Source of the DNA: G965267605 sp965267605 | GTDB lineage: Bacteria; Bacteroidota; Bacteroidia; Flavobacteriales_E; Vicingaceae | NCBI GenBank assembly: GCA_965267605.1 | Contig: OZ254088.1 | Location: 1,240,001-1,304,000 of the forward strand | Length of the DNA stretch: 64,000 nt | Direction: 5' to 3' | Part shown: piece after piece, positions 26,796 through 35,764 of the stretch | Layout of the letters: every line of letters begins with the position of its first letter | Numbering within the stretch: the first letter of the stretch is position 1 | The notes under the pieces: model-generated | Database searches by the model: none | Told to the model about the DNA's origin: nothing | What the model saw: only the letters and a program-made list of their open reading frames with translations | Made by a program: the position numbers and the translations under genes

Positions 26796-29477
26796 ATGGC
26801 CGAAGGAGAGAAAATAATTCAGGTAAATATTGAGGATGAAATGAAGTCAGCCTACATCGATTATTCGATGTCGGTGATCGTTTCAAGAGCCTTACCAGAT
26901 GTCCGTGACGGACTTAAACCCGTTCACCGTAGAATTCTTTACGGAATGATGGAGCTGGGTGTATTCAGCAACAGACCCTACAAGAAATCGGCAAGAATTG
27001 TCGGTGAGGTACTGGGTAAATATCACCCACATGGTGATACTGCTGTTTACGACACCATGGTCCGTATGGCCCAGGAGTGGTCGCTACGCTACCTATTGGT
27101 AGATGGACAAGGAAACTTTGGATCTGTAGATGGTGACAGTCCGGCAGCAATGCGATATACCGAAGCACGCCTTCAGAAGGTTGCGGAGGAAATGCTGGCT
27201 GATATCGACAAGGAAACGGTTGATTTCGACCTGAACTTTGACGATTCCCTTCAGGAACCTACCGTACTACCAACCAAACTCCCAAGCTTATTGGTCAATG
27301 GTGCTTCGGGTATTGCCGTGGGTATGGCCACTAACATGGCGCCACACAGTCTGAGCGAAGTAGTAGACGCGATCAACGCATATATCGACAACCGGGAGAT
27401 CACCATTGAGGAGCTTGCACAACATGTAAAAGCACCTGATTTCCCTACAGGTGGTATTATTTATGGTGTTGAAGGTGTTAGACAAGCCTACGAAACCGGA
27501 AGGGGTAAAGTAGTGATGCGAGCCAAGACTGCTTTTGAAGAAAGCAAGTCGGGAAGAGAAAGCATCATTGTTACCGAGATTCCTTACCAGGTTAACAAAG
27601 CAGACATGATCAGGAAGATCGCGGAGATGGTCAACGACAAGAAGATCGAGGGCATTTCTGATATCAGGGACGAATCTGACAGGTCTGGAATGAGGATCGT
27701 ATTCGACTTGAAGCGGGATGCCATCCCTAACGTAGTTCTAAACAACCTGTTTAAGTATAGTCAGCTACAGAGTTCATTCTCAATCAATAACATTGCTTTG
27801 GTTAAGGGTCGTCCGGTACTGCTTAACCTTAAAGACATGATCGTTGAATTCGTTGAATTCCGTCATGGCGTTGTTGTCAGAAGAACAGAGTATGAACTAA
27901 GGAAAGCTGAAGAGCGTGCGCACATCCTTGAGGGACTCATCATCGCCTCTGACAATATTGATGAAGTTATCAAGCTGATCAGGGCATCTAAGAGTCCTGA
28001 AGAGGCGCGTGAGAAGTTGATAAAGAAGTTCGAGCTGTCTGAGATTCAGGCGAGAGCTATTGTTGAAATGCGCTTGCGTCAACTGACGGGACTGGAGCAA
28101 GAGAAACTTAGAGCAGAGTACGAAGAGTTGATGGAAACCATCAAAGACCTTAAGGACATTCTTTCCAACGAAGACCGAAGGATGACCATCATTAAGGATG
28201 AGATGTCTTACATGAAGGAGAAGTACGGTGATGAGCGTAGGTCTCAGATCGAGTTCTCTTCAGCCGACATCAGCATTGAGGACATGATTCCAGATGAGAA
28301 AGTGGTCATCACTATCTCTCACCTGGGCTACATCAAGCGTACATCCCTGGCGGAATACAGGGTACAATCAAGAGGTGGAAGAGGAGCCAAGGGTTCTTCA
28401 ACCAGGGATGAAGACTTCCTGGAGCACTTGTTTGTGGCTACTAACCACAACTACCTGCTCATCTTTACCCAGAAGGGTAAATGTTATTGGATGCGGGTGT
28501 TTGAAGTGCCGGAGGGCACGAAAGGCTCCAAAGGAAGAGCCATTCAGAACATGATCAACATTGAGTCTGACGACAAGGTGATGGCTTATATTAATGTACA
28601 GGATATTCGAAACGAGGAGTACCTGTTCAGACCAGCAACTGCTGAAGACGTTGAAAAAGAGTTGGCAGAAAAAGAAGGTGACAGCGTTCCAAGACATTAT
28701 ATAGTAATGTGTACGAAGAAGGGTGTGATCAAGAAGACAGCCCTTGACGCTTACTCAAGGCCGCGTTCAAACGGTATCAACGCTATCGGTATCCGTGAGG
28801 GCGATGAGCTACTAGAAGCAAAACTTACTGGTGGAGCTGATGAAATAGTAATGGCCGTTAAGAGTGGTAAAGCAATTCGATTCAACGAAGAGAAGGTAAG
28901 ATCGATGGGGAGAACCGCCAGTGGTGTTCGTGGAGTGTCGCTTGCAGACGACAATGACGAAGTGGCTGGAATGATATGCCTGAACAATCCTGAAGCTACG
29001 ATTCTTGTGGTATCAGAGAATGGATACGGTAAACGCTCGGAAATCGATGACTACCGTGTTACCAATCGTGGCGGGAAAGGTGTAAAAACCATCAACGTTA
29101 CTGATAAGACGGGGAATCTGATCGCTATCAAGAGTGTGACCGACCTTGACGACCTAATGATCATTAACAAATCTGGCATCACTATCAGGATGTCTGTAGA
29201 TGAGTTAAGAGTGATGGGAAGAGCAACACAGGGTGTAAGGGTAATCAACCTGAAAGGTGATGACCAAATCGCTGCCGTTGCGAAAGTGGAGATCACACAA
29301 GAAGACCTGGAGGAGCTTGAAAAAGCTGGCATAGAAGAGGAAGGATCAGAAGAAGGAGGTGATACACCGGCAACTGAAGCTGATGCAGCCACAGAAGAAA
29401 CTTCAACTGAAGAGGGCGCAGAGGAATCAGGTGATTCTGAGAATGGCACGGATGTTGAAAGTGAGGATGTGGAATAA
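26796..29477 (+). CDS. gyrA: DNA gyrase subunit A
   Basis: Start taken at ATG 26796 (MAEGEKIIQVNIEDEMKSAY); two TTG-initiated extra codons upstream are not needed. The 893 aa protein has the breakage-reunion domain with catalytic Tyr near residue 121 (PAAMRYTEARL), the HPHGDTAVYDT segment that carries a threonine at the quinolone-resistance serine position, and a C-terminal beta-pinwheel. The GyrA box reads QSRGGRG instead of QRRGGRG. The last 50 residues are a Glu/Ser/Thr-rich acidic tail, as often seen in Bacteroidota. Confidence 0.96.
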   Translation: MAEGEKIIQVNIEDEMKSAYIDYSMSVIVSRALPDVRDGLKPVHRRILYGMMELGVFSNRPYKKSARIVGEVLGKYHPHGDTAVYDTMVRMAQEWSLRYLLVDGQGNFGSVDGDSPAAMRYTEARLQKVAEEMLADIDKETVDFDLNFDDSLQEPTVLPTKLPSLLVNGASGIAVGMATNMAPHSLSEVVDAINAYIDNREITIEELAQHVKAPDFPTGGIIYGVEGVRQAYETGRGKVVMRAKTAFEESKSGRESIIVTEIPYQVNKADMIRKIAEMVNDKKIEGISDIRDESDRSGMRIVFDLKRDAIPNVVLNNLFKYSQLQSSFSINNIALVKGRPVLLNLKDMIVEFVEFRHGVVVRRTEYELRKAEERAHILEGLIIASDNIDEVIKLIRASKSPEEAREKLIKKFELSEIQARAIVEMRLRQLTGLEQEKLRAEYEELMETIKDLKDILSNEDRRMTIIKDEMSYMKEKYGDERRSQIEFSSADISIEDMIPDEKVVITISHLGYIKRTSLAEYRVQSRGGRGAKGSSTRDEDFLEHLFVATNHNYLLIFTQKGKCYWMRVFEVPEGTKGSKGRAIQNMINIESDDKVMAYINVQDIRNEEYLFRPATAEDVEKELAEKEGDSVPRHYIVMCTKKGVIKKTALDAYSRPRSNGINAIGIREGDELLEAKLTGGADEIVMAVKSGKAIRFNEEKVRSMGRTASGVRGVSLADDNDEVAGMICLNNPEATILVVSENGYGKRSEIDDYRVTNRGGKGVKTINVTDKTGNLIAIKSVTDLDDLMIINKSGITIRMSVDELRVMGRATQGVRVINLKGDDQIAAVAKVEITQEDLEELEKAGIEEEGSEEGGDTPATEADAATEETSTEEGAEESGDSENGTDVESEDVE

Positions 29478-29509
29478 TTCTATTTTTGCATCGATATAAA
29501 AAGCATCTA

Positions 29510-30790
29510 ATGAAGAAGTTCGCATCTATTGTTGCTGCTGTTGTGGTACTTGCACCAAGTGCTATTGCGCAGAAGAACAAAGTCGTTACGGCTTACAACT
29601 ACGAGAAGTCTTACAGAGAAAGAGGGCAGAAATGCATCGACCTGCAAAAAGCGAAGATCGCTATTGAGCAGGCCAAGAATGATGCAACTACCAAAACCTG
29701 GGCTAAGACCTGGTATTACAGAGGAAACATCTATTTCAACATGTTGGCTTCGAAAGATCCTGCATGTAAGAACCTTAGCAAGAATCCTTTGGATGCATGC
29801 TATGAGTCGTATATGAAAGCAATTATGCTCAACTTCAAGGATCCTGCATTACAGAAGATCGACCTTGAAAGCGGTAAGCAAGAGGAAGTGATCAAGTTCG
29901 TAAAGGCTTTATCCGACAAGAACACACAGTACTCTGACCCTGCGTACAACGCAGACATCCTTGGAAGAAGGTTCCCTGGCATTTCTGGTGAATATGTAAA
30001 CAAAGGCGTTGAGCACTTCCAGACTACAAAGGATTACCCTAAAGCAGTTGAGAACTTCGAAAAAGCAATGTCGATCTCGGGATTGACAGGCCGTGTAGAT
30101 ACTACTGTAATGTACTATGCTGCACTTGCAGCTGACAATGCGAAGGATTACAAGAAGGCCAGTATGTACTACGGACTTTTGGAGAAGATGAACTACGGTG
30201 GCACGAAAGACGGCCCAACGTTGTATTTGAACCACAGCCGTGTACTTAAAGCTGATTCGATGCCGGAGAAGTCGTTTGCGAAGCTTAAAGAAGGTAGAGA
30301 GAAGTATCCAGCCGACAAGAACCTACTGAACAGAGAGATCAACCACTTTGTTGAGAAAGGCATGAACCAGGAAGCGATGCAAAGCCTTAACCAGGCTATT
30401 GAGAAGTCACCAAACAATCCTGTGCTTCACGCTTTGGTTGGATCAGTTTACGAAGGCCTGAAAGAAAAAGACAAGGCTGTTGCTTCATACAAGAAAGCTA
30501 TTGAGTTGGATCCTAAGAACTTCGATGCCAACTTCAACCTTGGTGCACTTTACTTTAACGAAGGTGCTGAATGGAACAACAAGGCGAACGAATACGGCTT
30601 CAAGGAAACGGCTAAGATCGATGAAGCTAACAAGGCAGCAGAAACGGCCTTTATGAATGCCACACCTTACCTGGAGAAAGCCAATGAGTTGAATCCAGAG
30701 GATGTAAGTGTAGTTAAGCCACTTCTTAAGGTGTACGCTATGACTGGCGAAGAGGATAAATACTCTGCACTGAAGGCTAAGTACAAATAG
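29510..30790 (+). CDS. Exported TPR protein
   Basis: Start at ATG 29510 (MKKFASIVAAVVVLAPSAIAQ), a clear signal peptide; 426 aa. Imperfect tetratricopeptide repeats cover about 40-330, including GVEHFQTTKDYPKAVENFEKA and SYKKAIELDPKNFDANFNLG. The family is common downstream of gyrA in Flavobacteriales and is annotated only as a TPR protein. It probably acts in the periplasm as a protein-interaction scaffold. It starts 32 bases after gyrA and ends in a strong terminator, so it may be co-transcribed with gyrA. Confidence 0.78.
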   Translation: MKKFASIVAAVVVLAPSAIAQKNKVVTAYNYEKSYRERGQKCIDLQKAKIAIEQAKNDATTKTWAKTWYYRGNIYFNMLASKDPACKNLSKNPLDACYESYMKAIMLNFKDPALQKIDLESGKQEEVIKFVKALSDKNTQYSDPAYNADILGRRFPGISGEYVNKGVEHFQTTKDYPKAVENFEKAMSISGLTGRVDTTVMYYAALAADNAKDYKKASMYYGLLEKMNYGGTKDGPTLYLNHSRVLKADSMPEKSFAKLKEGREKYPADKNLLNREINHFVEKGMNQEAMQSLNQAIEKSPNNPVLHALVGSVYEGLKEKDKAVASYKKAIELDPKNFDANFNLGALYFNEGAEWNNKANEYGFKETAKIDEANKAAETAFMNATPYLEKANELNPEDVSVVKPLLKVYAMTGEEDKYSALKAKYK

Positions 30791-30810
30791 ACATTACAAT
30801 ACTTCAAAAG

Positions 30811-30840
30811 AAGCTCTCCACATTGGGGAGCTTTTTTTTT
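30811..30840 (+). terminator. Rho-independent terminator after the TPR gene
   Basis: AAGCTCTCC, five-base loop, GGGGAGCTT: a 9-bp stem with one G-T pair followed by a run of nine T. Confidence 0.88.
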
Positions 30841-30931
30841 GCGTTCGGCAATCGGAACCCCAACCCGGGCAGTTCTACCTCAAAGTTCTTCTGGGGGTAC
30901 ATTAATATTGGTTCAGCAATAGCAGTGAACC

Positions 30932-31432
30932 ATGCGGAAACTAACAACCATTATTATTTCGTGCCTGATATGCCAAGTGGGATTGGCCCAACACGAGCCC
31001 GATTCAAGCATTGTACTGGAAGCTCACGTACATGTATCTCAAATGTTTGCCAATAAGTATGTCATTCAACTCTATGAGGGCAACGAAATGATTGAGCGTG
31101 TGAAACCATATTACGGGAGAAATCAATTCCTCATATTTCTTATGCCAGGCAAGAAGTACACCCTGGAGGTACAAGCGCCCGGACATTACTCCAAGTTCAT
31201 CTCTATTGATGCATCCAAGCTCCAGGCAGGACAAGATATTTACTACGACTTTGATGTTTTCCTACTGAATACAGAGCTCTTCCATGGTGTAAGCAAAGAC
31301 CTATTGGACTTCCCATATGCACTGCTTTACTATGACCCCGAGACCAAGAACTTTAATTATTCGTCATCTTATACAAATGCGATGTATAGAGATTACCAGG
31401 GCCTAATCACAAAGAGTAAAGGGAAGATATAG
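30932..31432 (+). CDS. Exported protein of unknown function
   Basis: A 166 aa protein with a signal peptide (MRKLTTIIISCLICQVGLAQ). The mature part is beta-rich: VVLEAHVHVSQMFANKYVIQ, then FLIFLMPGKKYTLEVQAPGH, reminiscent of a small carboxypeptidase-regulatory-like or Cna-B-like fold. I do not recognise the family with confidence. It stands alone behind a terminator. A short inverted repeat (GGTTCA/TGAACC, 30910-30931) ends exactly at the start codon. Confidence 0.6.
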   Translation: MRKLTTIIISCLICQVGLAQHEPDSSIVLEAHVHVSQMFANKYVIQLYEGNEMIERVKPYYGRNQFLIFLMPGKKYTLEVQAPGHYSKFISIDASKLQAGQDIYYDFDVFLLNTELFHGVSKDLLDFPYALLYYDPETKNFNYSSSYTNAMYRDYQGLITKSKGKI

Positions 31433-31538
31433 GAGGTATTTAGGTTCCAATGACAGATGACGACAGCGGCCCGTGCACCTTAGATGGTGGCGGGTTCGTT
31501 GTTTTATAAGGTTCCACAATAATTCGCAATATTGCGGA

Positions 31539-31742
31539 ATGGAAGAGAAAGTAGCACAACTTGAAGCAGAACTACAGACATTGAGAAACGATCACCAGGA
31601 GATGATCGAGGTCTGTAAAGGAGAATTTGAAGCACTTACCAAGGCAATTGAGAAAATCAACACTGACAATGAGCAGAGAGACAAAGCGATGGCTGAAGTA
31701 ACAGACATCGTAAGCAAGATGCTCAACAACATGCTCCGTTAA
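31539..31742 (+). CDS. Small coiled-coil protein
   Basis: Start chosen at ATG 31539 (MEEKVAQLEAELQTL), 67 aa. The longer open frame upstream is basic, cysteine- and tryptophan-rich and unlike the rest. The protein is predicted as one continuous coiled coil with heptad-spaced leucines, valines and isoleucines, resembling SlyX-like or phage-type short coiled-coil proteins. Function is unknown. The palindrome CGCAATATTGCG (31525-31536) lies two bases upstream of the ATG. Confidence 0.55.
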   Translation: MEEKVAQLEAELQTLRNDHQEMIEVCKGEFEALTKAIEKINTDNEQRDKAMAEVTDIVSKMLNNMLR

Positions 31743-31795
31743 TAGTTGTTAATTACGTAACAATAGGAGGGAAGTGGCGTTTCTAGAACCAAGCC

Positions 31796-32290
31796 ATGAC
31801 CAAAACCACCTCATTTAAAGCTTACCGTAACCGCTGGCTATGGATTGCCGGTTGTGTTGAGATGTTCATATACTTCTCATTCGGGCGTGTGGCAGATGTT
31901 GTAGAAGGGCCGTACGGGGAACGCCCCGAGTGGGTGAACTGGCTAAGACAGACCATAGGCGAACCTATAGTGTGGTATTGGATCATCTGTTTTGTTTCCA
32001 TCCTTGCGCTAAGGTTTGTAATGGTATACAAGATCGTGGCTAAATCACCCAAACGCGTAAGGTACGGAGTGAAATACGGTTGGCTTTCCATGCAATTGGG
32101 CTTCACCATGATTGGTATTCTCTTTATGTGCATGACCTCAGGACAGCGTGATCTTTCCGAATTGTACTGGCTCTTTATATTGGTGATGGTTCCTCTATAT
32201 GCTATCATCAACCTCTTCACAGCCATTGTGGGCGCCTTCAGACACAGGCTTAAAACCCAGAGTGAGATCCTGGATATGGTAGCTGAATGA
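31796..32290 (+). CDS. Four-helix integral membrane protein, unknown function
   Basis: A 164 aa protein with about four membrane segments (roughly 13-30, 58-80, 95-112 and 120-143), such as WYWIICFVSILALRFVMVYKI. A conserved-looking loop GPYGERPEWVNWLRQT sits between segments one and two. The ends are hydrophilic, with a cytoplasmic tail RHRLKTQSEILDMVAE. No transporter or enzyme motif is apparent. It may follow the coiled-coil gene in one transcript (53-base gap). Confidence 0.6.
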   Translation: MTKTTSFKAYRNRWLWIAGCVEMFIYFSFGRVADVVEGPYGERPEWVNWLRQTIGEPIVWYWIICFVSILALRFVMVYKIVAKSPKRVRYGVKYGWLSMQLGFTMIGILFMCMTSGQRDLSELYWLFILVMVPLYAIINLFTAIVGAFRHRLKTQSEILDMVAE

Positions 32291-32380
32291 CAATCCACCA
32301 TTTCAGGTTTTTACCCATTCATTTATTGGCTAATTTTCTATCACTGTACTGCGAATGCTTTTGAGTATTTTTTGGAGTTA

Positions 32381-32414
32381 AGTCCCCATGGAGGTTCATG
32401 GGGACTTTCTTTTT
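32381..32414 (+). terminator. Strong terminator after the membrane protein gene
   Basis: AGTCCCCATG, six-base loop, CATGGGGACT: a perfect 10-bp stem followed by TTCTTTTT. The remaining 160 bases up to the next start codon show no other clear feature. Confidence 0.88.
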
Positions 32415-32574
32415 AACGGTATGGAAATCTCCAGCTCAGCCCTTTTATTGCCAGATAATCAGATAGTTACGAACACCTCGCGTTCTGTGGAATCTTTATT
32501 TCCCAGAAATCTTTCTTTGTCCAGCCTACGGTTGAACTGTTCCTTTGAACTGCATCAACCAATACTTCGTTGTT

Positions 32575-33408
32575 ATGAAAACTATCTCCGTATTTGCTTT
32601 AATACTGCTAAGTGCCCCGATCTGTTTCGCGCAGAATTTCACTTCTCTTGGAACCAATGATCCGGCAGACGCAACATCCACCACTGGTGGTGATATTAAA
32701 TCAGTTGAGTATGCTATGGACATTGCCAAGGATAGCATCTGGTTCAGAATAGTATCTCACAACACCCTAAGCAATTTCACTTACTACATCTTCTGTGACA
32801 GCGATCTGAATACCAGCAATGGCTTCAGCATTGATCAACCCATGAGCCCTCCGCCACATCCCAATCCTAATACGAGCATGAAAATGGACAACCGCTTTAT
32901 GTGGTGTGGAAGGCTAGGCTCTTTCGTCACAGGTGAAATTGAAAAGTGGAGCGGGACAGGTGGCAGTCAATCCAGTCCGGCCAACGTAACCATCGTAAAC
33001 GGCACAACGGTGATCGTAGGAGGATTGCTGTCTGACTTCGACACCCTGGTTTCTGACAACATGATGAACGTGGTGGTGTCATCCAGCGGCAATAACAACT
33101 TCTTCGGTGGGATCATCGATTATTATCCAGACAACTCTTATGTAGCGCTACCATTGTCGACCAGCGTGGCAGAACAAAAGCAATCAAAAGTGGTGCTTAC
33201 ACCCAATCCATCTCAAGGACTGTTCAAGATCAGGAACGCTAAAAATGTGAAGAGGGTTGTGGTATATAACATTTCAGGACAGAAGGTAAAGGAGGTACAA
33301 GGAAATACAAGCGTCATTGATATGACCTCCTTCCAAAAAGGCATATACCTGGCCATGATCACAGATCAACAGGGAAAAACTTCCTCAGAGAAGCTCATCA
33401 TACAATAG
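32575..33408 (+). CDS. Secreted protein with T9SS C-terminal sorting domain
   Basis: Start at ATG 32575 (MKTISVFALILLSAPICFAQ), a signal peptide; 277 aa. The central part contains a DOMON/PKD-like beta sandwich (SVEYAMDIAKDSIWFRIVSH, FYIFCDSDLNTSNGF-type segment). The last 75 residues are a typical type IX sorting domain: VVLTPNPSQGLFKIRN, VVVYNISGQKVKE, FQKGIYLAMI. It would be displayed on or released from the cell surface. Ligand or substrate is unknown. Confidence 0.78.
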   Translation: MKTISVFALILLSAPICFAQNFTSLGTNDPADATSTTGGDIKSVEYAMDIAKDSIWFRIVSHNTLSNFTYYIFCDSDLNTSNGFSIDQPMSPPPHPNPNTSMKMDNRFMWCGRLGSFVTGEIEKWSGTGGSQSSPANVTIVNGTTVIVGGLLSDFDTLVSDNMMNVVVSSSGNNNFFGGIIDYYPDNSYVALPLSTSVAEQKQSKVVLTPNPSQGLFKIRNAKNVKRVVVYNISGQKVKEVQGNTSVIDMTSFQKGIYLAMITDQQGKTSSEKLIIQ

Positions 33409-33434
33409 GTTTTAGATTAGTTCTTTATTGCGAG

Positions 33435-33457
33435 GCCCCTCCCAGGAGGGGCTTTTT
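33435..33457 (+). terminator. Terminator after the T9SS protein gene
   Basis: GCCCCTCC, two-base loop (CA), GGAGGGGC then TTTTT: an 8-bp GC-rich stem with a U tract. In practice the innermost pair would open to make a four-base loop. Confidence 0.88.
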
Positions 33458-33500
33458 CGCTTTGCGGGGTAAGCACTATCTTTAGCGTAAACTACAACCG

Positions 33501-35177
33501 ATGAAATCTATCCTATCTATCGCTGCCTTCATCTGCGTTGGCGCTGCATTTTCACAAGTTTATTCACCCAACAGCTCCACTGGAATCCTTACCGGATCTG
33601 CCCAACATTATGGGGTAGCCTGGGGCGATATAGATGGTGACGGAGACGATGATCTTTACATTAGTATTGGCGGAGGAAACGTTGCCAATCAGCTGTACAG
33701 AAACAATGGAAATGGCACTTTCACACATCTTTCGGGAGATCCTGCCAGTACAGATGCAGGAAATAGCCGCTCGGCCTCGTTCGGAGATGTTGATGAAGAT
33801 GGCGACCTGGATCTGTATGTATGTAATACCAGTAATGATGCCTTGTTCATCAATAATGGAAGCGGTGCATTCACAAAGGTGACTTCGGGGCCCATAGCCA
33901 CCAACAATACAGATTCACGATCAGCCACATGGGGTGATTACGACAATGATGGTGATCTGGATATTTTCGTTGCTTCATTCGGACAAAACAACAAAGTCTA
34001 CATCAACAATGGTAGTGGAACGTTCACAGCAATGAGCAGTGGCTCTATCGTTTCAGATGGCGGTAACAGTACATTGATGTCGTTGAGCGACATGGACAAA
34101 GACGGAGACCTGGATTGCTATGTTGTAAATACGAATACCAGCGTCAACTTTCTCTATGAGAATGTAGGTGGAACCTTCAACAGAATTACATCTCACACTT
34201 TGTTAACACAGAGCAGAACAACAACCAGTTGTGCTTGGGGAGATCCAGACAACGATCTTGACAATGACCTGCATGTTCAGAATTTAAGTGGACAAAACAA
34301 CGAACTGTATTTGAACAATGGAGGCCTTAACTTCTCGCAAGCTTCAGGGCCTATCGTCAGCACTTCAAATCCGACTGATGCTGGAACGTGGATCGATATT
34401 GACCACGACAAAGACCAGGATTTCTATGAGGTTAATAAGGACGGCCAGGCGAACACTTTGTTTACCAATGCCAGTGCAACATTCACCAATACTGCGCTTT
34501 CGCCTTTAACAGGTGTGAGCTTATATACGTTGGGTGCGGGTTGGAACGATTTCGACATGGATGGCGATTTAGATGTCATCATGTCGGTATGGAATGGATC
34601 AAATGTATTCTACGAAGCAAGTGGCGTAAATGGAAATTGGATCAGGATCAAAACTTCAGGCACCACTTCAAACAAGCTTGGTATTGGAGCAAAGGTTTAC
34701 CTGAAATCTGGAGGAACTTGGCAGTACAGAGAGGTGGAATCGCTTCACGCATATCATTCTCAGAACGGCTACTGGCAACATTTCGGCCTTGGAAGTGACA
34801 ATTCTATTGATAGCTGCCGAATCGAATGGCCAAGTGGAACGATCTGTCATTACAGTGGATTGTCACCAAACGGTTGGTTTACCCTGGATGAAAACTGCAA
34901 CGTAACATCAATCGAGCACATCTCTAAGAAAGCCAAACAGAATTTATATGCCTTCCAAAGGGGAGGGGAGTTGGTCATTTCTGGATTCGAAGGCAAAGGA
35001 AGTGCTACAGTTCAGTTAACCGATGTTGCTGGTAGAGTAGCACTTCGAGCTGAAACGAACTTCATTAATGGGAACGGTACTTTGCGTTCACTTGGGCGTC
35101 TTTCGGGAGGTATTTACGTGGTAAGTGTAACAGATGGAATCCATACTGCTTCGGTGAAATTCCTGCTTCACAGATAG
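33501..35177 (+). CDS. Surface protein with FG-GAP/VCBS repeats, ASPIC/UnbV domain and T9SS sorting domain
   Basis: A 558 aa exported protein (signal peptide MKSILSIAAFICVGAAFSQ). Seven calcium-binding-like repeats of the form DxDxDGDLDLY are spaced about 50 residues (for example DIDGDGDDDLYI, DVDEDGDLDLYV, DYDNDGDLDIFV), forming a seven-bladed beta propeller. An ASPIC/UnbV domain follows (GIGAKVYLKSGG, HFGLGSDNSIDSCRIEWPSG). A type IX sorting domain ends with GGIYVVSVTDG. Such proteins are surface-displayed adhesins or carbohydrate binders. The function here is not known. Confidence 0.88.
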   Translation: MKSILSIAAFICVGAAFSQVYSPNSSTGILTGSAQHYGVAWGDIDGDGDDDLYISIGGGNVANQLYRNNGNGTFTHLSGDPASTDAGNSRSASFGDVDEDGDLDLYVCNTSNDALFINNGSGAFTKVTSGPIATNNTDSRSATWGDYDNDGDLDIFVASFGQNNKVYINNGSGTFTAMSSGSIVSDGGNSTLMSLSDMDKDGDLDCYVVNTNTSVNFLYENVGGTFNRITSHTLLTQSRTTTSCAWGDPDNDLDNDLHVQNLSGQNNELYLNNGGLNFSQASGPIVSTSNPTDAGTWIDIDHDKDQDFYEVNKDGQANTLFTNASATFTNTALSPLTGVSLYTLGAGWNDFDMDGDLDVIMSVWNGSNVFYEASGVNGNWIRIKTSGTTSNKLGIGAKVYLKSGGTWQYREVESLHAYHSQNGYWQHFGLGSDNSIDSCRIEWPSGTICHYSGLSPNGWFTLDENCNVTSIEHISKKAKQNLYAFQRGGELVISGFEGKGSATVQLTDVAGRVALRAETNFINGNGTLRSLGRLSGGIYVVSVTDGIHTASVKFLLHR

Positions 35178-35302
35178 GAGGCAATCCAAATAAAATGTCG
35201 TTAAGGTTACAATGCAAAGATTAGGCATACCACAACCATGCATTAATCTATGTACATACATATTTTGCATACATTGTAGCTTCTAACTTTAAAACCAACC
35301 CA

Positions 35303-35677
35303 ATGAGTTACAAAGACAAAGTCACGGAAATGTACGGCATGATCGGCCAGGGACAAAGCATGGAAGCATTTGAGAAGTTCTACGGAGACAATGTTACCAT
35401 GATCGAGTGTACTGGAGAAGTGCGGGAAGGCAAAGACGTGAACAGAGAATTCGAGCAACAGTTCTTTTCTAATGTACAGGAAGTACATGGAGCTGGTGTT
35501 GAAGCCATTACTTCAGACGAAGAAGCAGGTGTTACTATGGTTGAGACGTGGATGGACATTACATTCAAAGATGGCAACCGTGTAAAGATGGAAGAAATTG
35601 CCCGTCAAAAATGGGACGGTGATCAGATCGTTGAAGAGCGATTCTATTACGACACCAGAATGATGGGTGAGAATTAG
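35303..35677 (+). CDS. SnoaL/NTF2-like protein
   Basis: A 124 aa protein with the cone-shaped NTF2-like fold signature: YKDKVTEMYGMIGQGQSMEAF, then FYGDNVTMIECTGEVREGKD, then VTMVETWMDITFKDGNRVKM, and the C-terminal ARQKWDGDQIVEERFYYD. The family covers ligand-binding and small-molecule enzymes, so no reaction is proposed. A TAACTTTA element about 10 bases before the start, with TTTTG upstream, looks like its promoter. Confidence 0.78.
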   Translation: MSYKDKVTEMYGMIGQGQSMEAFEKFYGDNVTMIECTGEVREGKDVNREFEQQFFSNVQEVHGAGVEAITSDEEAGVTMVETWMDITFKDGNRVKMEEIARQKWDGDQIVEERFYYDTRMMGEN

Positions 35678-35698
35678 TCCGTATTTGGTTAAGGATGG

Positions 35699-35727
35699 AG
35701 GCCTCGCATTAGCGGGGCCTTTTTCTT
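35699..35727 (+). terminator. Terminator after the NTF2-like gene
   Basis: AGGCCTCG, six-base loop, CGGGGCCT: an 8-bp stem with one G-T pair followed by TTTTCTTT. Confidence 0.85.
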
Positions 35728-35764
35728 TGGTCATAACACACGTAGATTCTGTACTTTAACCGTT